Shown: piece after piece, positions 44,311-55,585 of the stretch
How the letters are laid out: each line of letters starts with the position of its first letter
How positions within the stretch are numbered: the stretch's first letter is position 1
Source of the DNA: Simmondsia chinensis
Taxonomy: Eukaryota > Streptophyta > Magnoliopsida > Caryophyllales > Simmondsiaceae
Assembly: GCA_018398585.1 (NCBI GenBank)
Contig: JAGTTD010000018.1
Span: forward strand, 5,587,501-5,651,500
DNA: 64,000 nucleotides
Reading direction: 5' to 3'
Made by a program: the position numbers and the translations under genes
The notes under the pieces: model-generated
Databases searched by the model: none
Seen by the model: only the letters and a program-made list of their open reading frames with translations
What the model was told of the DNA's origin: nothing

Positions 44311-46200
44311 CAAATGATAAATTCCTTCAAATAATGGAAAGAATAGAATATCAAAAGTGGTATATCTATATCACACTTCATATTTCAAAATATTATAAAT
44401 TCAAACTTTAGTTATTTTAGATTCAAGAGCCGATCTCAACTGTATTCAAGAAGACCTCATTTCTTGAAAATACTATGAAAAAACAATATAAAATCTCCAC
44501 ATAGCAAGTGGAACAAGAATAAAAATTTAATATAAATGATCAAGTTCTTACATATGCAATAATGAAATTTGTTCCATAACTCCATTTATATCAGTAAAAG
44601 ATCTTTAATAACAAATAATATTAGGAACCCCATTTTTAATTTAAATATATCCCTTTTCAGTTGACAAGGAAGGGATCATAGAAAAATAATGGACACACCT
44701 ATAACATTTTAATTTGCAAACTACACTTTAAAAAAAGATTTAAATCTTCTTCAATCAACATCAATATTTGAAGAAATCAATTTACTCATAATAAAAGATC
44801 TCATATTCAATATCTCTAAAAGAAAATAGAATTCTAACAAATAGAAAAGAAATTAACATTACAAGACATTAAAGAAAAAAAAATTCATAACTAATAAAAT
44901 AACTAATGAAGTATGTTCTGATCTTCCTAATGCATTTTGGGAAAGAAAGCAACATATTGTCACATTACCCTATGAAAAAAATTTCAGTGAAAAAATACTC
45001 CAACCAAAGCAAGACTAATTCAAATGAATTAAGAATTACTAGAATACTATAAAAAAGAAATTCAAACACTTCTAGACAAAAGGTTAATTCGACATTCAAA
45101 GGCCCCGTGGAGTTGTTCAGCCTTTTATGTTAACAAACAAGTTGAGCTTGAACATCGAATTTCAAGACTTGTTATCAATTATAAACCGCTCAACAAAGTT
45201 CTTCAATGGATTTGATACCCAATTCCAAATAAAAAAGACTACAATGCCAACATATTTTCAAAATTTGACTTAAAAAGCAGTTTTTTGGCAAATTCAACTT
45301 CATGAAAAGGATCGATATAAAACAGCATTTAAAGTTCCATTTGGAATGTAATGTCCTTTGGATTAAAAAAAAAAGCTCCATCTGAATTTAAAAATATTAT
45401 AAACAAAATTTTTTACTTAATATACTGATTTCACCATAGTATATATTGATGATATCTTAGTATTTTCTCAAAACATTGATCAACATTTCAAACACTCAAA
45501 TATTATGTTACATATTGTTAAGAAAAATGGTCTTGTCCTTTCTGTCTCTAAAATGAAATTATTTCAAACTAAAATCAGATTTTTAGGACATGACATTTTT
45601 TAAGGTACAGTCAAACAAATTGAAAGAGTAATTGAATTTGCAAATAAATTTCCAAATCAATTAAAAGAAAATACCCAATTACAAAGATTCTTGGGGTGTT
45701 TAAACTAATATCAAACTAGTACAAACCCTCAAACAAAGAATCAAGCACCTCCCCTGTTTAGCTATTCCAAACCCAGAAGCATTTCTTATAGTTGAAACAA
45801 ATGCTTCTAATTTAAGTTACGGAGGAATACTGAAACAAAAAATAAAACAATAAGGCCAAATAGTTAGATTCCATTCAGATTTATGGCTAGGATCTCAAAA
45901 GAATTATTCAACCATCAAAAAAGATATTTTATCGATTGTTTTATGCATTTTAAAATTTCAAGAAGATTTATATAATAAAAAATTTCTTCTACGAATAGAT
46001 TGCAAATCAGCAAAAGAATTTTTACAATAAGATGTTAAAAACTTAGTTTAAAATTTCTTTTTTTGAAGATGGAAAGCAATTTTATCAGTCTTTGATTTTG
46101 AAATTGAATTTTTCAAAGAAGAAAACAATTCTCTTCTAGATTTCCTAGCAAGAAAATTTTTTAAGGACACGGCTCATAACAAATTTCTGTTTCAGGATCA
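44311..46200 (+). pseudogene. Pararetrovirus protease, RT and RNase H
   Basis: Protease: the active-site block near 44414-44434 has DSR in place of D-S/T-G, so the catalytic glycine is lost. RT: blocks around 45170-45360 include a QIQLHEKDRYKTAFKVPFG-type segment, and the catalytic YIDD is at 45442-45453, followed by KMKLFQTKIRFLGHDI. RNase H remnants follow to about 46160. There is no integrase after it, as expected of Caulimoviridae. Stops and shifts interrupt every domain. Confidence 0.75.
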
Positions 46201-47380
46201 TGTCAAAGGATAAAGGAAAAGAAAAAAATTTAATATTCAAAAGACTATGCAATGAACCTCACCCCTCATCAAGCATCCCTTTCGATCAAAGTTCCAGTAT
46301 GAAAACCCTTATTCAATCCTTGTTGATGACTTTCCTTCAATCTCATATTCAGTAGCAATATCAAGACCTTCAAACTCATTTCTATTAAGACCATCGGCAC
46401 CACCACAATTATTCAATCAAAGACTTCAAAATTCTTTACCATCACAAACAGCCTAATATTTTACCAAACCTCAATTAGAACATATTTTCCTTACAAAACA
46501 CAATGAACCCCTTACGGTAACAGGTGTTCAAAATTTAGTCAATTCAAAATTTTTAGAGCAATTTCAATGGTTTCCTGATGATATTCAAAGAAGCCAAAAA
46601 TTTTATGAATTCATTTTTATAGATACAGAATCAATCCAATTAAACACAGAAAGAATACTCAAACTGAATAGATTTTTTACTCAACTTGCAAAATTTTAAA
46701 TGTTTGGCATATTAAAAATTTTTAATTTACTCCTTATATTCGAAGGCAATTTTCTCAACATTTTAAACCAACTGGTTTTACTTATCAAGATTACAAGATG
46801 GCTTGGTTTAGAACTTTTTTTTTTATCGACCCTTCGATCATTCATGGTTTTTTTTTTAATTTAAGAAGAAATCAAGAAGTTTTCTAGCATGATTTTATGA
46901 ATGATGGCGCTTCTTCGATAGCACCACTAATATTTTCCTAGACAATGCCGAATATCTTTTCAATATTTACTCAAAATAATATGATGAAACCCCTATCGAT
47001 TCAATTACAAATTTTCATTGAACTTCCAAATTCCATGGATTCTGTGTTGGTCGACCACCCAATTCTTCGAAGAACCCTGTCCTATTTCTCTAGCACGAGA
47101 GTATAAGATCAAATGGTGGGATAAGTATGTTCTTGAACGTGATTGTTCCCCTGATATTCTTTCAAAAATTTTCAAGCAACAAAAGAACAAAGATATTCAA
47201 ATTCTTTGCCTGACACCCTCAAATTCAAACATAACCCCTCAGAAACCTCCACCATCCAAACCAGCTTCAACTTCATTTACTAGATCGAAGTCAAAACACA
47301 AGGTTTCAAAGAAGTACTTGCTGAAGTTCTTTAACAAATCCAAGACCGCTCAACTGAAGAAGAAGATGGTGAAGAAGTGA
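46200..47380 (+). pseudogene. Pararetrovirus downstream coding region
   Basis: After RNase H, a reading begins MSKDKGKEKNLIFKRLCNE at about 46200 and breaks soon after. The last part is open at 47018-47380 (about 120 codons) with a tryptophan-rich block (WILCW, IKWWDKYVLERDC) and a very lysine/serine-rich C-terminus. A separate frame of unknown function downstream of the polyprotein is known in some endogenous Caulimoviridae. I do not assign a function. Confidence 0.5.
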
Positions 47381-47399
47381 ATTCTTCCCAAACTGATCC

Positions 47400-47950
47400 T
47401 TTCAATTTGTTCTAACAAGATGACAGCTCAAAAGCAGAACTATTGATATACAGATGTCTTGCTTTTCTAATGGTATACAGGTGTCCTGCTTTTCAAAAAG
47501 ATGGCCAAAAAAAATAAGAGCCTGCAGTACCTTTAATTATTCTGCCAGCACAATAATTGCAGACAGATGTCCTCTAATTACAAACAACTGTCCTCTACTA
47601 TAACAATATTTGAAGACTACTGTCTTCAAGATTACAACCCAGTTCAGAGCTCAGTTTCAAATCCGTTTCTTCTCATCTATAAAAGGAGGCTTCATTCAAG
47701 ATTCAAAGTAGAGGCGATTTAAGAGACAACTTCAGTGTTTACTTAAAATTTGCTTTGCATATAAAAATTTCTCTTGTAATTCTTTATTTTGTCCAAGTCC
47801 TGTACTCATGTTCTTCATCTCAATTTGTAAGTTTTAGTACCTTTGTATTCTGTTGCAATTCTTTTTTTATCTTTCTATACTTAGTTTCAATTCTTTAATA
47901 AAACCTTATTTCAAACTTTACATTTGGAATTGTGTATCGATCTATCTCAC
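47400..47950 (+). promoter_or_regulatory. Pararetrovirus regulatory region with TATA box
   Basis: TATAAAAG at 47678-47685 sits about 25-30 bases before a GA-rich leader. Upstream, short related motifs recur: ATACAGATGTCTTGCTTTTC and ATACAGGTGTCCTGCTTTTC (around 47439-47495), then CAGATGTCCTCTAATTA and CTGTCCTCTA. AATAAAACC at about 47899 is a polyadenylation-type signal. This arrangement fits the intergenic promoter of a circular pararetrovirus genome. Confidence 0.55.
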
Positions 47951-47960
47951 ATTTGGTAAT

Positions 47961-49140
47961 AATGTGAATTCCAACAATTAATACTTACAAAATTACCTTG
48001 AAAATAATAATTTTGCTATAATAATAATTTTACGATCATAACAACTTTTTAACTGAAAATCACTTAAATTTTATGTGCGATTTTAAAAAACCATCTACAT
48101 TTTCTTATTTTTAAAAAAATACCTGAGTTTTCCAAAAGTTTTCAATGTTACACCCTAATGTTAAGGCTACTAATATCCATTAGTTTTTACTGATGTGTCT
48201 TTTTGAAAAAAGAAAAAATAATTTTGATTGTTTTGGACAGAAAATTTTTTTGAATTTATATTTACAATAATTTAAAATTATTTTATTTATGTTCCTTTTA
48301 TTTAAAATAATTTAAAATATATTAAATATTTAAAGAAATATTTAAATATATAAAATTTTATTTATGGTATATGTGTCTCCAATATAAGAAAATAAAGGCT
48401 AAATTGGCACTCTTTCACATACAATAGCTGATATAAAGCCTTGACTTTAACAAATAAAAAAGGAACCAATTTGATTCCATCAATGTGGCCATAAGGAGGG
48501 GAAAAAAAACTAGTAAAGATCATCTCGGTTTACAATTTCGATTAACAGTGTAGCATCACCGAAGGACTTGTCTCAAATCAAATAAGGTTTCATCTGCGCT
48601 ATTTTGTTTTTTCTTTGACCATGTAATTGAGCTACCAAGTAAATAATCATTTACCTATTCAAAACTTAATGACCTTTAACAACTTGCAATAAATGCAATT
48701 TACTTCTCTATTCATGGAAAACTAGTTTTTCGACACTTAAAATTTTTGCAATCTGAACCAAATTTTTGTCGTGCTAGAGATCTTCTGCAAATCAAATCTA
48801 TGCTAGTGACATAGGGCCATTTCCTCTTCAATTCATATGTCTAGTGAACCTCTTGTTTGCTTTTTGATTGACCGATAGCTAAACACTGTCATGATTCTAA
48901 ACTCATTTGATAAGGTCTTCATTAAAATTAGCTAAATCAGCCCTAAATTGATGTATTTAGGTTTGGAGCTCAATGGATTTCCAAGTTTTGGTTTCTATAA
49001 AGCTCCAATCATTCAGGGATACAAGTTTATCAATCGAATAAAAGTCACTGGATTTTCTGTAAACTAGCAACCAATCAGGGAATTTTGTCGATTTGATCAA
49101 CATGACTTACATGTTTTAGGGCAAATTTGCAATTTTCAAT
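47961..49140. other. Intergenic DNA; upstream part may be gypsy 5' LTR
   Basis: No gene. The right part is probably 5' LTR of the gypsy element that follows, because a TATA box and primer site come next, but no second LTR copy was found to set its left edge. The left part is AT-rich. Confidence 0.45.
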
Positions 49141-49189
49141 TTAGCTCATTGTTCAGTATTTTTTTGAAATAATTCCTTCTTGTAAATTC

Positions 49190-49197
49190 TATAAAAG
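49190..49197 (+). promoter_or_regulatory. TATA box of the gypsy 5' LTR
   Basis: TATAAAAG, followed about 30 bases later by the likely start region and then a pyrimidine-rich (TCTC-type) leader, ahead of the primer site at 49434. Confidence 0.5.
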
Positions 49198-49433
49198 GAG
49201 GATTGTTTCCATTGTAAAGGATTTATTCCAAATGATGATTAATGAAGATTTTTCTTATTTATTCATACAACTTTCTCTCTCTTCCCATCCTCATTTTCTT
49301 CTCTCCCTCCCCCAATTCTCTTCACTCTTCATCTCCCTCTCTCTCCTCCCCTCTTCGCTACTGTTATTGTGTTTATGCAATTTCTCAATCTTTGTGTGTG
49401 ATTTTTTTCTCTCTACTCTTAGATGTTGCAAGT

Positions 49434-49446
49434 TGGTATCAGGGCC
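49434..49446 (+). promoter_or_regulatory. Primer binding site of the gypsy element
   Basis: TGGTATCAGGGCC lies three bases after the probable LTR end (GTTGCA). One base differs from the canonical tRNA-iMet complement TGGTATCAGAGC. Confidence 0.85.
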
Positions 49447-49470
49447 ACAAATCTATTCACGAAGGCAAGA

Positions 49471-50560
49471 TATGGCTCCCAAGAAGGCTCCTGCTACTAC
49501 TTCTCAAGATTTTCCTCTAGTAGCCCTACTCGAGAAGGTTGATGATCAGGTTATTGTTCTTTTTCAAAGGGTAGTATCCATGGATAAACAATTAGAGAAA
49601 ATAGATGCTAAGCATGATAAGGGCTTAAGGGAATAAAACCAAAATAGGCTTAGACTTCCCCCACTTATTGGGAGTTCAAACACCCAAATTGGGTATTGCA
49701 ATTGCAGCACCAACAGGGGCCAACCGAGGTTCAAATGCCTCTCTAGACCACCATTCAAGTTCTAATGCTTCTATAGCACCGAACCAAGGCCATCAAACCG
49801 AATTTGGCCTTAGGTGAAGAAATCATAAAACATATCCAAGAAATCATGAAAACCATTACCAAGAATGTAAACCATCAAGCAAATAGGAGAAATGATCAAG
49901 ACCAACATCGTTAAAATAGACCATGCCCCAAGAAACCAAAGCCCAAGTATGATTTTTCATGTTTTAATGCTAGTAACCCAAAGGGTTGGGCTAGGAGGTG
50001 TAATAAGTATTTTAACTACTTTAAAATTCCTTATGATGAGCGATGGAAAACACATGAAATTCATTTGGATTGGGATGTAGGAACTTGGTTAGGAGGTTAT
50101 TTGATAGAAAAGGATCTTGTAGTTTGGGATGAATTTTTAGAAGACCTTGAAAGTGTAGTTGATGAGTTTAATAAATTATAACAAGTAGGATCTATTGTTG
50201 AATACCAAACTAAATTTGAAGAACTCAAATCATATATGCTTAAATCTGATCCCCATTTGCATGAGTCATACTTTGTTTATAACTATATAAGTGAGCTTAA
50301 ACCTGAAATTAAGCAAATGATGGCTATGTTTAAACCAAGAACTTTGGTTGATGTGTTTGAACTTGCATGCCACTATGAACTTGCGCATCCTTCAACAAGT
50401 AAAGTAAAACTTCTACATCTACATACAAGAAATCTTATAATTCTGATAATACTTCAAACAAGAATGTTTCTAACATTTCAAAAGGAAACTCAAATTTTTC
50501 AAAGATTCAAATTTTATTTTTCAAAAGAATTCACGTGGCTCTTTTTAGAAATCTAAAATG
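49471..50560 (+). pseudogene. Gypsy gag
   Basis: The ATG at 49471 opens MAPKKAPATTSQDFPLVALL, 25 bases after the primer site. A stop follows at about 49634. Later frames give a block ending FNASNPKGWARRCNKYFNYF and then KIPYDERWKTHEIHLDWD, GGYLIEKDLVVWDEFLEDL, EEFNKL-like sequence, YQTKFEELKSYMLKSDPHLH and YISELKPEIKQMMAMFKPRT, which together make the retrotransposon gag (capsid) domain. No zinc knuckle was seen after 50560. Would form the particle. Confidence 0.85.
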
Positions 50561-50721
50561 CTAACACTTCAACCTCTAACTCTAACTCAATTAAGCTTCT
50601 TGAATACACGAAAGAACCAAGTCTATGCTTTAATGAGAGGTATAACCCTGGTCCTATTGATCAAGAGGAGGAAAACTAAGAACGATTAGAGGATGGCTGG
50701 TTTGAAGAGGATGTAGATAAT

Positions 50722-51110
50722 ATGGCTATTTCTGCCATGGCTCTGAATGGTGAGAAGGATCATAGGACCCTTAAGATCAAAAGACTTGTGCAAAAGAAGG
50801 AAATCTTGGTGTTAGTTGATAGAGGTAGTACGTATAGCTTTGTAGACCCTAGAGTTGCCAAGGTTGGTGGTTTCCCACTCTTGGCTGCCCCTTCCCTTAC
50901 AGAGTGAGCGTGGCTAATGGTAGCCAACTTGTCACTCAAACTCGTTGCGTTGGATTTACGTGGGAAATGCAAGGTCACTCCTTCAAGTATAACTTTAGAG
51001 TACTTAGAATATAAGGATGTGATGTCCTACTAGGGGTTAATTGGATGAAAATCCTTAACCCCATCAAACTTGATTTCATTAACCTAAGACTAATAGTGCA
51101 TAAAGATGGC
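50722..51110 (+). pseudogene. Gypsy aspartic protease
   Basis: MAISAMALNGEKDHRTLKIK is followed by EILVLVDRGSTYSFVDPRVA; the active site has DRG where the family has DSG, so the central serine is lost. The domain continues after a frameshift near 50905 with WEMQGHSFKYNFRVL-like text and VLLGVNWM-like text around 51020. Inactive. Confidence 0.8.
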
Positions 51111-51247
51111 ACAGGGTTGTCTTGCACATTATCTTAGAAGATGGATCAATGAATTAGATCAAGGGAGATAAACTCAAGAAAGCATTGGCCAAGGGCATGT
51201 GTTGTTGGCATGGAAGGATTTCCTGTGTTGAGGAGCCTCCTTAGCAC

Positions 51248-52680
51248 TTGATTTTACATTCTTCTATCCCTAAAATCTCTTTTTCTACTGAATTACAACC
51301 TTTACTTGATGGATATGAGTGCATTTTTTATGGACCTACAATATTGCCACTCAAAAGAATGCACAATCACTCTATTCCTTTGATTCCTGGTGTTGCACCA
51401 ATAAATCAAAGGCCATGTAGGCATCCTTACTTGTATAAATCAGAGATAAAAAGGCATGTAAATGATTTGCATAAAAACTCATTCATAAGACCTAGCCAAA
51501 GCCCCTTTGCATCCCTCGTGATACTTGTGATAAAGAAGGATGACAATGCAAGACTGTGTATTGCCTATAGAAAGCTTAATGATCTTACTGTAAAGAATGA
51601 ATTTCCAATTCCGTTAATTCATGATCATTTAGATGAGCTCCATGGTTCTGAGTTTTTCTCTAAAATTTACTTGAGACATGGTTATCATTAAGTGAGAATG
51701 AGGGAAGGGGATGCGCATAAGACTACATTTAGGACTCACCATGGGCATTTCGAGTTTTGTGTTATGCCTTTTGGTTTAACTAATGCACCCACAATATTGC
51801 AGTCACTAATGAATGATGTTTTTAAGCCCTACCTTAGAAAATTTGTTCTTGTCTTCTTTGATGATGTGCTTGTGTATAGTCCTTCATGGTCCTTGCATTT
51901 ACATCATTTGTGCTTAGTATTTAAGCTTCTTGGGCTTCACCAGTTTTATGGTAAGCTTTAAAGTGTTCACTTGAAATCACTAGTGTTGAGTACTTAGGAC
52001 ATATAATTTCTAAAGATGGTGTTGCAACCGACCCTATAAAAGTTGAAGCAATGACCAATTGGCCTATACCAAAAACACTAAAGGCTTTAAGAGGTTTCCT
52101 GGGTCTAACTGACGATTATAGGAAGTTCGTACCGGGTAATGGCATTCTTGTTAAATCATTAACTGAGCTTTTAAAGAAAAATGCATTTAGGGGGACTAAT
52201 GAGGCCACAAAAGCTTTTGAAACTTTTAAAAAGGCTATGACTCGAGCCCTAGTTCCTAGACCTTCCTGATTTTTCAAAATCCTTTGTGCTTGAGATTGAT
52301 GTAAGCCATGATGGTTTGGGAGCAATCTTGATGCAAGAAAGGCAACCAATTGCTTTTTTGAGTAAACCTTTCGAACAACAAGAAGGACTTTCAATTTATG
52401 AGGAGTATTATGTAATTTTAATGGCTATAGCTAAGTGAAGACATTACTTAGAAGGACATTATTTTTTGATCAAAATGGACCACAAACCCCTTACATATCT
52501 TTTAGATCAGAAAATTAGTACTCCACTTAAGAAGAAAGGGCTAAGCAAGCTCCTAAGATTGCATTATGGGATTCTTCATAGGAAAGGTAGTGAAAATAAA
52601 GTCGTAGATTCTCTTTCTAGGCGTGATTCTGAGAAAGTTATGCAATTTCAGAAATTATATCTACTTGGCTGCAAGAAGTA
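51248..52680 (+). pseudogene. Gypsy reverse transcriptase and RNase H
   Basis: 51248-51691 reads INQRPCRHPYLYKSEIKRHV, QSPFASLVILVIKKDDNARL, YRKLNDLTVKNEFPIPLI and SKIYLRHGYH before a stop. 51692-51961 continues [20 protein letters not shown] and [20 protein letters not shown], with catalytic FDDVLVYS. 52051-52269 has the thumb LRGFLGLTDDYRKFV. From about 52270 RNase H follows: FVLEIDVSHDGLGAILMQE, PIAFLSKPF, and 52466-52681 MDHKPLTYLLDQKIS with SENKVVDSLSRRD. About four frame breaks. Confidence 0.9.
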
Positions 52681-52731
52681 GAGAAAATTTATTAAAAGGA
52701 TGATGAGATCTTAGAAATCATTCAAAAACTC

Positions 52732-53865
52732 ATGTTAGATAATGCCTGTCTTAAATACACATTAAACAAAGGCATTTTACGCTACAAGTGTAAATTGTAC
52801 ATAGAAAACTATGGTAATTTGCATGTTAAATTGATGGAAAATTCCCATTCTTCATTCCTTGGTGGACATTTTGGATTTTCTATTTCTTATAAAAGTGTGA
52901 AGCAATGCTTTTATTGGAAAGGCTTCAAAAGGTCCGTTAAGCAATTTGTTAAAAATGTGATACTTGCCAAAGGAACGCTGAGCATGTGGTTATGCCTGGT
53001 CTATTACAACCCATTCCTATCCCAACTCAGCCTTGGTCCCACATATGTATGAATTTTATTAAGGATTACCAAAATCTGAGGGTGAAGATGTGATTTGGGT
53101 TATCATGGATAGATTGACTAAATATGTCCATTTCATAAGCCTTACCATCCTTTTACTGCATCATCTCTTGCTAGAATCTATATGTAATATGTTTTCAAAT
53201 TGCATGGCATGCCTAAAAGTATAATTACTGATATCAACAAATTTTTTACGAGTATATTTTGGTAGGAATTTCAAATTATTGGGAACTAACTTAGATTTAA
53301 GCTCTAACTATCATCCTTAATCTAATGGCCAATCAGAGAGGCTTAATTAGTGTGTACAACAATATCTTCATTGCATGTTTTAGTCCATTCCTTATAGATG
53401 GTGCAAATGGTTGCATTTTGTTGAGTATTAGTACACCACTTGTTACCATACTTCATTTAAATGTACCCCCTTTTATGCTCTTTATGGCTATGATGCACCA
53501 AACATTGTTTTTTCTCACGCATTCTCTACTTACTAATGCTACGGTTGATGATCTTCTCAGAGAGAGAAGTTTGATAGCTACGAAGTTGAGAAGAAATCTA
53601 GAAGTAGCTCAAGCATGCGTGAAGCAGAACGAGGACAAACATAGAACTGAAAGAGAGTTTAAAGAAGGAGACCAAGTGCATTTGAAGCTTCAACCTTATA
53701 GGCAAAGCACTATAGCTATAAGGAATAATGTGAAGTTACTTGCCAAAGTACTATGGTTCATACAAAGTCATTCAGAGGATTGGAACAGTGGTATACAAGT
53801 TGGAGCTTCCACCTTCATATTTGATCCGCTTTATGTTTCACGTAACTTAATTGAAGAAGGGTAAA
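52732..53865 (+). pseudogene. Gypsy integrase
   Basis: 52732-53052 includes the zinc-binding H-H-C-C region: HSSFLGGHFGFSISYKSVKQ, CFYWKGFKRSVKQFV, then in another frame CDTCQRNAEHVV-like text. The core follows with NFIKGLPKSEGEDVIWVIMD then RLTKYVHFI, and SNYHP*SNGQSERLN around 53310-53350. 53325-53864 includes LERNLEVAQACVKQNEDKHR-like text with HLKLQPYRQSTIA and DPLYVSRNLI, the C-terminal region. The frame is broken repeatedly; the second catalytic Asp block is not clear. Confidence 0.85.
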
Positions 53866-53984
53866 TCTTCTATATAAGCACCCCTTCCCCCCAAATCACT
53901 TCCTACTCCCGACCTTGCATTTCTAGATGTCTAATTTTTTATTTTTCATGCATGAAGAAAAAGGAACAGAAAGAAAAAGATTGA

Positions 53985-54690
53985 AATATTAAATTTGAGA
54001 AATGAATGCCATGAGTTTCAACTCATTTAAATTAATCACTTAAAAATGAAAATTATAATTGAAACTATAATTAAGAAATAATACTATACTAAAAATTAAA
54101 GACCTACTGAACTAACTTTCGAGACGCTAATTAGTCCTTTATTCATACATATGAATTTCTCTGAATTCCATTCTAGAAAGGACCTGATATATTAGTCAAG
54201 CTGTCATAATTTTCCATGCATATACCAAAACAACTTCATTCTAATAATTAAGAAGACCAAAAAAACGGTCGCAGATACATGCATAATACACATATGAGGC
54301 TTGGGGTGCCACACGTTTCAACAGAACGAAATAAACATATGTGATTTAACGTCGTTAGTGAACTAATGATAATACACATATGAGGCTTGGGGTGCCACAC
54401 TTTTCAACAGAACGAAATAAAATACGTGATTTAACGTCGTTAGTGAATTAATGATGATAAGCTATGTGAATTTGTGAACACGATGAATTTTAAATTCAAT
54501 TTGAACAATGAATTTAGCCAAAGGTAAAATTTAAATTTCAACAAAATTCACATTGTGAGGAGACTATTTCATTTACTAATTGCATGTTTTTATTTTTTTA
54601 AGAAAAGAGGATATGGCATAGGAAAATTATGCCTTAAATATTTTGAACATTTTTTTTGAACACAGATATCTTGAACAATTAGCATCTAAA
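53985..54690. other. Intergenic DNA with an 86-bp tandem duplication
   Basis: No gene. 54283-54368 is repeated at 54369-54453 with few differences (both units carry CACATATGAGGCTTGGGGTG and TTTAACGTCGTTAGTGAA). Confidence 0.75.
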
Positions 54691-54696
54691 TACTTG

Positions 54697-54999
54697 TCAA
54701 TAATGCCCTAATTGATGACATTCCTCTCTGTAGCTGGCACTTGATAAACCATGGGGCACTCCATATTGAGCAAGCAAGTCTAAGGGAGGAGATGCCTGCA
54801 CAAAGATCTCCATTCTCATTAGGGGATCGAACAAGGACCTGTGAAAGTAAGGGCTACCTCGTTCTAGTGGACAATGCAACAGTGTCCTCAGGGAGCGGTT
54901 TAGAGTCCTTATAGTAGCACGAACTTCTTTTTTTTCTAGATCATGCGAAGTTAGTCCAAGATCGTACTCTTCCTCCACAAAGACAACATATGGTCTCAA
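54697..54999 (-). pseudogene. 100-codon open frame, organelle-like, function unknown
   Basis: The frame reads RPYVVFVEEEYDLGLTSHDL, EKKEVRATIRTLNRSLRTLL, HCPLERGSPYFHRSLFDPL, then MRMEIFVQASPPLDLLAQYG. It is bounded upstream by a TAG and has no ATG at the start (the first Met is in LMRMEIF), so it is probably a fragment. Its composition is protein-like (balanced charges, no low complexity), unlike the neighbouring chance frames. It resembles hypothetical proteins of plant mitochondrial genomes as I remember them; I cannot verify this. Confidence 0.4.
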
Positions 55000-55180
55000 C
55001 GTCTAGGGGCTACTCACTTTCTGAGCTATTCTAGCTTCTTCATGATTTCATGCCATGTTGAGCAAACAAAAAAAGAACAGTCGTTTCAGCAAAAGGAGCA
55101 CCTGCAACGGCCTCCATTGCCTCTTCTTTTTCCTGGCCGTCTGTTACGAGTCCGAAAAGCCTGGAATCCTCAATACAATA

Positions 55181-55585
55181 TGATGCAGTGCAGAAAGATA
55201 AAAATTTGGGAATGGAAGGACTCAACAGTCTTCCTTTAATTTCTATTACAAAAACAAGTAAAAAACAAAGGGGAAAGTTCTACTCTTGATTCTCACAACC
55301 CGAAAATAAGAAACATACACATATATAAATAAAATCTACAAAAATTGAATGACCTAAATCATCCCCTTTTTAGATAAAGGAGCTATTTCATCTAAAATAA
55401 AAGACTGAAATTAACAGAAATAATTAAAATGATAAACAATAAAATCTAATAATCTACATTAAGCTTTCCTAATTGACGTTAACTTCTAATGCCTATTCAC
55501 TCCCCTTCCGTGCATCGTCTCCCATCCTGCCAAGTTATCCATCTTGCCAAGAACCTACAATTCCCACTAAGGAATGGCTGCATCA
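55181..55585 (-). repeat. Solo gypsy LTR, 405 bp
   Basis: Starts TGATGCAGT and ends GGCTGCATCA, the same ends as the LTR at 687-1073, with shared internal text (CTTCCTTTAATTT, TTCTCACAACCCGA). No primer site lies to the left and no polypurine tract to the right, so it is a solo LTR left by recombination. A clean 5-bp duplication was not seen. Confidence 0.75.

Larger units (their letters stand above)
41700..47960 (+). mobile_element. Endogenous pararetrovirus (Caulimoviridae), degenerate
   Basis: A plus-strand viral copy with capsid-type protein and zinc knuckle (42029-43500), protease, RT and RNase H (44311-46200), a downstream second-frame region (46200-47380), and a non-coding regulatory region with TATA box (47400-47950). 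There are no LTRs and no integrase, which separates it from LTR elements. The downstream frame after RT fits the florendovirus type, a group known mainly as fossils in flowering-plant genomes, but I cannot confirm the genus. A movement protein was not recognised. Stops and frameshifts are everywhere; it is interrupted by a SINE at 44051-44295. Confidence 0.7.
49141..53980 (+). mobile_element. Ty3/gypsy element, plus strand, degenerate
   Basis: The order is LTR promoter, primer site, gag, protease, RT, RNase H, integrase, which is the gypsy order. All domains are recognisable with a handful of shifts and stops each. The 5' LTR appears to end ...GTTGCA at 49430. A purine-rich run at about 53955-53979 could be the polypurine tract, but I could not match the sequence after it to the 5' LTR, so the 3' LTR is missing or too diverged to see. 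No chromodomain was seen after integrase. Confidence 0.8.
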
